Positions 43,109 to 49,847 of a stretch of DNA of 55,821 nt are shown piece after piece. Below the pieces are notes generated by a model, which did no database searches, was not told the DNA's origin, and saw only the letters and a program-made list of their open reading frames with translations. Positions within the stretch are counted from its first letter, which is position 1, and each line of letters begins with the position of its first letter. The DNA lies in contig JAPTJF010000415.1 in the NCBI GenBank assembly GCA_029339195.1, positions 1-55,821 of the forward strand, in the 5' to 3' direction. A program made the translations under genes and the position numbers. The DNA comes from Micractinium sp. NFX-FRZ (taxonomy: Eukaryota > Chlorophyta > Trebouxiophyceae > Chlorellales > Chlorellaceae).

Positions 43109-45273
43109 CGGGCAGTACCACACTTGCAGTACATGCAGCCGCCCAGCAGCACCTGTGAGGAGGACATGACGGTGACGGTGCTGCCGTAGCTGGGCATGGC
43201 AGCCGCCGCCTTGTCGGCAGCTTCCGCCTCCCGGAAGCCCGCCACCAGGCGCCGCACGTTGGCTGCCAGCGAGGCGCGCTGCTGCAGCAGCTCCCCAATG
43301 TGCTCAAACACTCCCTCTCCCAGCAAATCAAACAGCTCTGCTGCCACCTCATCGTCGCTTCGGGCTGCAGGCACAGGTGGGGCGGGACCAGGGGCCGGGG
43401 GCAGGGAAAGGGCAGCACAGTTCAGGCAGGCGGGAGGGTGGGGTGACATATGAATGGACAGCAAATTGCGGACTTGGGGCAGCAAGTACTCGTACTCGCA
43501 TTGCTGTAGAATGCAGAGGGTGACAGGCAAGAGGGGGCGGTGAGACGATGGCAAGGGCAGCAGCAAAGCCGACGCACGCCAGGAACAAGAGGGGGGCGAG
43601 CTGGGGCCCAGGAGCTTTGGCGCCGAGCAAAACATTTGGCACAGCAAAGCGGAAACCGAGCCCGACACACAGCTGCCCCCACCCACCGCCCCGTCACCCA
43701 CCTGACAGCACCATGCGGCACACGGCTGTCGGCACGGTGTCGTCACCGCTGGTAGCTCCATCCGTCACGCGGGCGCACCAGGAGACAAGCCAGCGGGGCC
43801 CCGCCTGCGCATTCAGCACCCGCCCCTTTGCTCCAAACACATCTGCCTCCACCGCCGCCTGCTCTGCCGCGGTGACCACTTTAGGCGGCGGCTTGGGTGC
43901 CAGCGCGGCAGCAAATGCGGCAGCGGCAGCCGCCGCCGCACGGCCGTCCCCACCTCCCACGGCGGCGGCGTAGGCGGCGGCCGCCACATCAGTGCTGACT
44001 CCACACACCGCCAGGACAGCATCGTCTGCTGACATGGCAGCCACCGGCGGTACCGCCTCTGCCACGCTGGCACCGCCTGCCTTGCCGCCGCCGCTGCTGG
44101 GCTTGCCCACCGATGCTGCCCCCACCTGCTGCTGCTGCTGCTTTGGGCTGAGCTGCTGTTGCCAGCTCAGCAGCGCCTGCTGCTCTTTCGCAAGCGCCAG
44201 CAGGGCGGCATCTTCCACCCGCCCCAGTTGCGACTCCAGCTCAGCCCTGCGGGGTTGGAGAGAGCAAGCCAGCCAAAGAGGTGGGAAGTGGGGTGGCACA
44301 AGCGGCTGGCAGCAGCAATGGGCAAGCAGGCAGTACCGCCAAGCAGTGACACCGCCAGGGAGCAGGTGCGTGCAGGCCCAGCTTCCAGTTTCAATCCAGA
44401 TACAGCTTGTTCCGCATGTAGGTGTACATGTATATGCATTCTTCCGCCCCACGATTCCCGTTTTGCAAGCGCACCTGGCTTTCTGCAGCCCCGCCAGCAG
44501 CGTGCGCCCGCGGGCTGTGTCTGGCGGGTGGGCGCACAGCGCGCGCCAGGCCACCGAGGCCGCTGCAGCCACCTCCTCACTGCTCGACTCCCCGCCCAGC
44601 AGCTGCGCCACGGCTGCAGGGCCAGGCAGGCGGGTGGGGCGGGCAAGGCAGGCAAGAGCACGACGGTTGGCTGGGAGACTGAGTCAGGCAGCGGCTGGCA
44701 GCGGCTATGAGGCCAGCCATGTGCAGGAGCCGAGGCAGGCCGCCGCTAGCATTCCTACTGAAACCACCAACAGACAGCATAGTGTGCGTGTGCAGCACCC
44801 ACCTCGCATGTATTTTTCATAGTCGGCACGGGCCGCCTTTGGTGCCCCCGCCCAGCTGCCGAGCACTGTCGTGACGAGCTCCGCCCGTGCGCTCGACACC
44901 TGGCTGTCTGCGCGCTCCCTCAGCCGCCCCTCCAACAGTTGGTTGCGCTGCTGAAGAAGCTTCTGCAGATCTGGGAGAGACAGCGGGGCTGCGCTGCTGC
45001 TGGCGCTGGCCCGGCTGACGCTGCTGCCAGCCGTGGCGGCAGCGCCGCCCAGCGCAGACCGGAGCATGCCCGTCAGCCGTGGCACCTGCAGGGCACACTG
45101 CACGCACGATTCACAGGCCTGCAACATATTCCCATGGCGAACGTGTATGCGTACATGCATATTTGGTGCCCAAAAGCAGAGACGTGTCGAGAGCGGCGGC
45201 GGCGGCGGCGGCGGCAGCCGCCAAGTGCTGGTGACAGCACTTGCCTCCAGGGGCTGCCCCGGCAAGGGGCCAT
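21650..45273 (-). CDS. ASCC3: ASCC3/Slh1-type tandem Ski2-like helicase, about 60 exons
   Basis: This is a large RNA/DNA helicase with two helicase cassettes, each followed by a Sec63-like unit. Fifty-nine exons from 45085 to 21650 sum to 7086 bases with every junction in phase; with the candidate first exon 45241-45273 ([11 protein letters not shown], ending CAA|GTGCTG) it is 2372 residues, near the about 2200 of human ASCC3. It is ASCC3 rather than Brr2 because the protein opens with [10 protein letters not shown], as in ASCC3 and its plant homologue, the second cassette keeps intact motifs, and the end reads [13 protein letters not shown]. Known role: the ASCC/RQT complex that splits collided ribosomes and, in animals, aids alkylation repair. 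A C-terminal extension of about 150 residues, Ala/Arg/Gln-rich and ending DEEDDAFWE, is unusual. Exon 1 is the least certain part. Four introns use GC donors. Parts are listed below. Confidence 0.93.
22729..22759. repeat. GCAG tetranucleotide repeat in an ASCC3 intron
   Basis: About eight GCAG units in a row lie in the intron between exons 22827-23264 and 22495-22592. Confidence 0.9.
24181..24211. repeat. CAG trinucleotide repeat in an ASCC3 intron
   Basis: Ten GCA/CAG units lie in the intron between 24352-24475 and 23953-24074. They are noncoding. Confidence 0.9.
26893..27110 (-). repeat. Donor-side copies of ASCC3 exon 27083-27228 in the intron
   Basis: The 3' edge of the real exon (coding LYVGGKIQ, then GTGCGG) is at 27083-27110. 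Near-copies including the donor lie at about 26999-27027 and 26893-26921, spaced about 81 and 107 bases. In-between sequence is also partly repeated. Confidence 0.85.
27985..28190 (-). repeat. Three acceptor-side copies at ASCC3 exon 27931-28020
   Basis: The start of the real exon (coding GYPGKFYCP) ends at 28020 next to CTGCGG. Copies end at about 28100 and 28181, so the period is about 80 bases. The middle copy keeps a CCGCAG acceptor but reads into TGA in frame; the outer copy has drifted. Confidence 0.85.
29190..29306 (-). repeat. Donor-side copy of the DEIH-box exon
   Basis: CTGTGCGGCGATGTACCGCA, the 3' edge of exon 29282-29380 (coding MRYIAAQ), occurs at 29282 and again at 29191 in the intron, 91 bases away. 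The copy is followed by a GC rather than GT dinucleotide. Confidence 0.85.
29421..29524 (-). repeat. Tandem copy near the acceptor of the DEIH-box exon
   Basis: About 36 bases at 29421-29457 recur at 29487-29524, and the exon-start motif CAATGATCAGCAG (coding LLIID) at about 29371 recurs at 29465. Two overlapping duplications are suggested. Confidence 0.7.
30045..30360 (-). repeat. Three copies, about 115 bp each, of the exon end coding [10 protein letters not shown]
   Basis: The real edge is 30318-30345. Copies of the same block, each starting with GGCACnCTCGnTGCAA, then a CCACCATGT donor region and an exon-like TGAGCTCCA stretch, lie at about 30052-30122 and 30165-30235. Both copies keep the GT donor position. 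Confidence 0.85.
31987..32125 (-). repeat. Donor-side copy of the exon coding DNEHIYHSG
   Basis: The block AAGCTGCCCCACGCACCCGA plus about 24 more bases occurs at 32073 (real) and at 31989 (copy), 84-86 bases apart. The copy keeps the GTGCGT donor and would read DNEHIYQSG. Confidence 0.85.
33520..33627 (-). repeat. In-frame copied exon start upstream of exon 33313-33519
   Basis: A second copy of the exon start ([18 protein letters not shown] against [18 protein letters not shown]) lies 108 bases upstream in the transcript, after its own CCCCAG acceptor at 33628. The 108 bases are open and in frame with the real exon, so use of the distal acceptor would add 36 residues. Confidence 0.75.
33794..33841 (-). 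repeat. Copied, in-frame 48-base exon candidate in ASCC3
   Basis: It lies between the real exons 34004-34069 and 33313-33519, has an AG acceptor and GTGAGG donor, is 48 bases with phase 0 at both ends, and reads [16 protein letters not shown]. It is a diverged copy of the end of exon 34004-34069 ([13 protein letters not shown]). A third copy of the donor edge is at about 33893-33915, giving a period near 105 bases. Confidence 0.65.
35511..35528. repeat. AC dinucleotide tract in an ASCC3 intron
   Basis: Nine AC units lie in the intron between 35659-35723 and 35365-35453. Confidence 0.85.
36184..36219 (-). repeat. Copied, in-frame 36-base exon candidate in ASCC3
   Basis: It is bounded by a GCACAG acceptor and a GTGAGT donor, both phase 0, and reads [12 protein letters not shown], a copy of the last 12 codons ([12 protein letters not shown]) of exon 36286-36354. 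The spacing between copies is 102 bases. Confidence 0.7.
38155..38400 (-). repeat. Three copies of the donor edge of exon 38365-38455
   Basis: The real edge (coding NLFDCTLED) begins at 38365. Diverged copies begin near 38273 and 38177, period about 92-97 bases. The nearer copy keeps a GTGAGT donor. Confidence 0.8.
39074..39167 (-). repeat. Perfect 28-base copy of the exon start coding GLFYFDAS
   Basis: GGAGGCGTCAAAGTAGAACA and the next eight bases occur at 39074-39101 and identically at 39140-39167, 66 bases apart, together with a partly matching tail. The copy retains a usable CAG acceptor but then reads into TAG. Confidence 0.9.
40193..40288 (-). repeat. Acceptor-side copy of the exon coding IVTTPEKWD
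   Basis: TCTCTGGCGTGGTCACGATC at 40193 recurs with two mismatches at 40265, 72 bases away, in the intron upstream in the transcript. Confidence 0.8.
41983..45273 (-). other. ASCC3: ASCC3 part 1: N-terminal region before the first cassette
   Basis: Exons: 45241-45273 (candidate), 44803-45085, 44475-44613, 43702-44246, 43153-43364, 42880-43001, 42652-42717, 42345-42431, 41983-42061. It carries the PRLTG opening and a helical segment, [20 protein letters not shown]. There is an Ala-rich low-complexity stretch, a 10-Gly run coded at about 42910-42945, and the segment [20 protein letters not shown] that precedes the first helicase core in this family. Joining 43702-44246 directly to 43153-43364 keeps phase; an open stretch at 43448-43503 does not fit and was left out. 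Confidence 0.8.
43075..43108. repeat. GGCA tetranucleotide repeat in an ASCC3 intron
   Basis: About eight units lie in the intron between exons 43153-43364 and 42880-43001. Confidence 0.9.
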
Positions 45274-45820
45274 CGCCTCGAGCCGCTCCTCCTCCCATTC
45301 CGACGCCCTGCGGCTCCTTATCAGCTGCCGCAGGGAAGCTCAGCCAGCATGTGCGATCGCGGGGTGTGCGATCGCGGGGAGAGGTCCGGCACGCCTGAGT
45401 TGATTGAATTCGATGTGCACGCAATGCAGGTGCGCAGCACCTGTGTCGATTGGCGCGCTGGACTCCCACGCCTTCATCACCGCCATTGCCAGCTGAGCAG
45501 GCCAGTTTGAGAGGCCGCCTTGTGAGCGATGCGCATTGGCACGTTAGCGCCAATCGCTGATCAACAAACGAGGACAGTGGGTCTCTCTGTTCAAAGGCCT
45601 CTCGCTCCATCACCCATCGCCGTCGCCTTGTGAGCTGCCGCAAAACCCTGCCGATCCTGCAACCGCTACGGTTCGCCCTGGCGTGCCTTCCATCGTCGCC
45701 TACCGCCGACGCAGCAGCCCTCACCGCCTCACCTCCCCTGCCCGCGCACCCGCCGCTGCCACCCGCAGGCAGCGCGCCGCCCACCGCTAGCGACAGCCAA
45801 CAACTTCCCGCCCTGCCGCC
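45274..45820. promoter_or_regulatory. Divergent promoter between ASCC3 and the SDR gene
   Basis: The 547 bases separate the candidate ASCC3 start (-) from the reductase start (+). A tandem pair TGCGATCGCGGGG at about 45352-45378, each with the palindrome GCGATCGC, stands out as a candidate protein-binding site. The 200 bases before the reductase ATG are C-rich, as expected of a 5' UTR. Confidence 0.5.
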
Positions 45821-47857
45821 ATGCTGGGCACGATTGCCACCTGGATATTGGCCCTCATCTTTGGGGCCTACTTCATCCCACATGCGATCGTGGCCTGGTT
45901 CTACAAGACCAAGAACTTGAAGAAGGCGTACAATGCAGAGTGGGCTCTTGTCACCGGCGCCAGCAGCGGTGGGTGGGGGGCTGTACAGCGAGGGGCGGGG
46001 GCAAGGGGTGCGGTGGCATGCTGGCGGGTTGCCTATTGCTGCCTGCAAGTGCGCGACATGGCATGCACGTGTGCATGCATGTGTGCATGCGTGCTCATGC
46101 AGCCCGCCCACGGAGCCCTGCCCTTCCACTGGCAGGCCGCGGCCTCGTGCCAGCCGCTGTTCTCATTACTGCATGCAGTCACCACCCACTGCCAATTTTA
46201 CCACGCACTCCTTCCCTGGTCCCTCGCCTCTGCCGCCATCCCCGGCCCACCCCCTCCTAAACCTTGCACCCTCCTTGACCTGCACCCTCCCTCCTAACTT
46301 ACCCTCCTGCCCCTCCCTGCCCTGCACCCCACCCCTCCCCCCACCCCCTTCCCCCCTCGCAGGGATCGGCAAGTCGATCGCCACCAAGCTGGCGGGGCAG
46401 GGGCTGAACGTGGTGCTGGTAGCCCTGGGAGACTCCCTGCTGGACAGCACACACAAGGAGCTGAGCGAGCGCTACCCGCGCGTCACCTTCAGAAAGGTGG
46501 GCAGGCTGCCAGGAGGTGTGGTGGGGGAGGGGGGGTAGCAGTGCTCGACGCCGGGACGGGCACGCGTGCAGCTGCTGCTCCTTAACCCGCTGCAGGAGCT
46601 GGCACCCCCCCGGCCCAGGGTGTGGGAGTTGTTGCACACTTGACCAACCTCATCCCATGCCTCAGCCCCACCCACCCACCATCACTGTCCCTCCTTCCCA
46701 CTCCACCCCATGGCCAGGTGGGCGTCAACCTGGGCCAGCCTGGCGCCTATCTGGACGACATCGCCAAGGCAACCGCCGACATTGATGTGCAGGTGGGTGC
46801 GCTTACAGTCGCTTGTGTTGCCTTTCGGGCGAGTACTGTGCATTTAACGAAGCATTTGCTTTGATGGCGGCGGATCTTGGGAGAGAGGCAGCCAATGGTG
46901 TGCATGCAATGAGTCAGCGTGCGCCCGTCTGGCGGGCCTTGCACCCCTGCTGCGCGGCAAGGCAAGCGCATGCAGCGGTTGAGCACAGAGGGCGCTGGCG
47001 CAATCCCTCAGGCTGTGTGCGCACGCTTTTTTGTGCTGCAGGTTGTCTTCTGCAACGCCGGCTACGTGCTCACCGGCTTCTTTGCGGATGTGTGAGTGGG
47101 CGGTGTGGGGCACGGAGGGGGGCGGACCGAGGGGCCGTCATGGGCGTGGGCAGCATGTGCAGATGGCCGGTGAGCAGGGGGCGGCGCGGGGGAGGCGGTG
47201 GCTACCAGAGAGGGCTTGGCTTGTAGCTACCAGGGCTCTGCCAGGAGGAGGCTGAGGCTTGATGGGGGGTGTGCAGGGCTTGTAGGCAGAGCTGAGGAGG
47301 CGCAACGGAGCATGTCTCACCGCCTTTTGTGCGGATGTGCAAGTGGCTCACGTTCTTGCCGTTTGCCCTTCTGTGTTTCTCCTGCGTGCAGCCCCGCGGA
47401 CAAGCAGATGGCCAACCTGGAGTGCAACGCTGTGAGCGCTGTGCAGATCACGCACCTGCTGCTGGGGCGCATGCGCGCCAAGAAGCTGCGAGGCTGCTTC
47501 GTCTACACCAGCTCAGGTGGCGAGGGGCGGTGGGGGTACAGGGTGTATTGGTTTGGGGGTTGAGAGTCTAGAGTTGTAGGGTGGGTGGCCCGGTCTTGGG
47601 GTTGGAGGCCGTCTGCTTCAGCGCACCAGCTCGGGTGTGGGCAGGGGGAGACGGGGAAATGGCTGTGGCGTCAGGCGGGGGTGAGGTGCCAGGGGTGAGG
47701 TGCCAGGGGTGTGTGTGTGGGGGGGGGGGGGTGGGGGGGCATTTGGGGGGGGCCAGCCACCGCAGGAGCTCTGGCGGGCCCTTTACACTGGCTCAATGCA
47801 GGCGGGCTCAGTGGCCGCCCACCCGCCCGACTGCTCTGCTCCTGCTGCTGCTGCTGC

Positions 47858-47890
<33 letters not shown>

Positions 47891-49346
47891 AACCTTGCCC
47901 CACCCCTGCGGCCCGATCTCATGCCCACTCATTCCTCCCTCTCCCTCCGCCCGCCCTCGCCTGCTCCCCCGCCCCACCGGCAGCCGCCGCCATGATCCCC
48001 AACCCCTTCAGCGTGCTCTACGCATCCACAAAGTCCTTCCTCTCATGTGAGTCCTCGTAACCAGCTGTGCACTGCTGGCCTACCAGCCAGGTCAGGCCAT
48101 GGCGCCGGGCAGCCGGCCTACTGGCAGCGGGGGGCGGGGGGCGGCGAGGTCAGGTGTGAATACAGGAGGCGGCGCCAGGCAGCCCTCCCGCCTGCTGCCC
48201 TGCCCACCACCCCTTGACCCCCTGCCCTCCGTGGTTGTGACCCTTCACCGCTCCGTGCAGCCTTTGGCGCCTCCCTGGCCGCCGAGGTGCGGCCCTACGG
48301 CATCGACGTGCTCGTCTTCCACCCCTCCCCCGTGGCCACTCGCTTCTACGACAAGGTGGGTGGGGGGGGGGCCAGGGCATGTGTAAAACAACTAGCAAAC
48401 TTTTCCTGCTCCCACTCCGCCTTCCGCCAGCCCCGCTGATTGTGATGAAGCCCCAACTCAGGCTTGCTGCTGATTCCGTGCTTGATTGTTTGTGTTGGTG
48501 TGTGTGTGCTGTTGCTTTAATGCAGTTAAATGCAGTTAAATGCAGTTTAATTCCGTTGTTGTGTCGCAGGCGCACAAGCTGGATGCCATGGAGTTCTTCA
48601 AGAAGTTTGCCGTGAGCCCCGACGAGCTGCCAGACACGGGTGGGTGGCGGTGTGTTGTTGTACATGCTGAAATCTGTCATTTCCCACTGTTTCTCATCGT
48701 CACTTGATTATCGGGGCAAGGCTGTGTAGCGTTGACAGCCCTGCTGCGTGGCGCAGGGCAGGGTGGGCCAGTGCATGGGCACAGTGTTGGTGTGCTGGGG
48801 TGGATTGCAGCGAGCTGTCAGGCACACAGGTGGTGGGCGTGCGGTTGACATGGCAGCAATTGCCCGGGCTCCACGGCTTGTCTGGGGCCGCTTGCACCCG
48901 CACCCAAGCAACCTGCATTGGCTGCCCTGCCTGCACCTCATGCCGCCCCCGTCCCTCCGCTGGCTCCCCGCAGTGTTTGCCTCCATCGGCCGCATGGTGT
49001 GGCGCGATGTGGGGCCCACCGCCATCTGCTTCCGCCTCCTCATGAAGGTCGGTGCTCCTCTTTTGCGCTGAGGCAAGATGCTGCAGGGTGTGACTGTGCA
49101 CGTGTGGTCGAGTGCCTGGGGCAGCTCATGGCCCAGGCGCGTGTGGTCGGCTGCCTAGGGCTCCTCGTGCCCTGCACGCCCTGCCTCCGCTCTCCCACCT
49201 GGACAACCCTGGACCCTGAACGTCCCTTTGTTTGCCTGCTTCCCCGTCCCTTCTTGCAGGTGGTTGACTACAACCTGATGGCCTGGGCCACCGCCGTCTT
49301 TGCCCCTTTCATGGCCGACTTCAAGCGGTACGCCAAGAAGGACTGA
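45821..49346 (+). CDS. Membrane-anchored short-chain dehydrogenase, 3-ketoacyl-CoA reductase/HSD17B12-like, 10 exons
   Basis: Exons: 45821-45968, 46363-46496, 46718-46792, 47042-47091, 47392-47516, 47984-48046, 48261-48355, 48570-48639, 48974-49047, 49260-49346. The sum is 921 bases, 306 residues. One N-terminal membrane span (about residues 4-27) is followed by the Rossmann motif TGASSGIG (45-52), CNAG (123-126), the catalytic Ser176/177 and Tyr190-x3-Lys194 (YASTK). The C-terminus FKRYAKKD ends in a KKxx-like basic tail, suggesting ER location. Enzymes of this layout reduce 3-ketoacyl-CoA in very-long-chain fatty acid elongation or act on steroids and related ketones; fatty-acid elongation is my preferred but unproven reading. 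All catalytic residues are present. Confidence 0.88.
47860..47889. repeat. TGCC tetranucleotide repeat in an SDR intron
   Basis: About seven TGCC units lie in the intron before exon 47984-48046, with a poly-G tract near 47719-47740 in the same intron. Confidence 0.9.
48522..48552 (+). repeat. Ten-base tandem repeat next to an SDR acceptor
   Basis: TGCAGTTAAA occurs three times, the last as TGCAGTTTAA, about 20-45 bases before the 3' splice site at 48569, where branch points usually lie. Confidence 0.75.
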
Positions 49347-49607
49347 GGCGGTACACGCAGTGTGATATGGCATGGTACTGCCAGGACCACCTGGGCCATC
49401 TGTGCTGCATGTCATCTGCAATTGGCGCAGTGTACTAGAGCCACTTGCGTGCGAAGCGGGCGGCGGCTGTTGCGCCGGCAGCTGCGGCTGTGCTCTCAGC
49501 ACATGTGCCAGGGCAGCAGTTGTGGCGTGGCCCGCCTGGCTGTGCTGTCGCCCCTCTGGGCAGGCAGGCAGCTGGCGGGCGGGTGGGACCAGTTGTGCTC
49601 AATTCCC

Positions 49608-49612
49608 TGTAA
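49608..49612 (+). terminator. Poly(A) signal TGTAA of the SDR gene
   Basis: It lies 262 bases after the SDR stop codon on the same strand. Confidence 0.5.
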
Positions 49613-49636
49613 TGCTGCAGACACAGATGACCGGCT

Positions 49637-49641
49637 TTACA
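49637..49641 (-). terminator. Poly(A) signal TGTAA of the cysteine-rich gene
   Basis: It lies 207 bases past the stop of the cysteine-rich gene, read on the minus strand. Confidence 0.5.
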
Positions 49642-49847
49642 CAGGGGGCGCATGCATGGGGGGCTGGGGCGCGCTCAGTCCCTGAGAAAGGCAGGCGCGG
49701 CATGGGGAGGCAAGGGTAAGGGCAGGCATCAAATGGCTGGCTGGCAGGGGGGTGCAAGCTCTGCAGGAACCAACCACTGCGGCTGTCTCGGCGGCAGGAG
49801 ACCACCCTTCTCAGCATCACGCCGTCAGCGCCAGGGTAGCAAGCTGC

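Larger units (their letters stand above)
49347..49847. other. Convergent 3' ends of the SDR and cysteine-rich genes
   Basis: TGTAA at 49608-49612 (+) and TTACA at 49637-49641 (TGTAA on -) are only 25 bases apart and point past each other, so the two transcripts should overlap by some tens of bases. No coding exon is seen. Confidence 0.5.

Noticed and set aside
43448..43503. Possible ASCC3 exon reading [15 protein letters not shown]
   Set aside because: Neither end fits the phase of its neighbours, while joining 43702-44246 directly to 43153-43364 keeps frame.
21650..45273. Identity as spliceosomal Brr2
   Set aside because: The PRLTG start, the intact second cassette and the LGLDQQY end match ASCC3/Slh1, not Brr2.
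44705..46129. A 474-codon minus-strand frame
   Set aside because: It runs through the divergent promoter and the first reductase exon; only 44803-45085 of it is a real ASCC3 exon.
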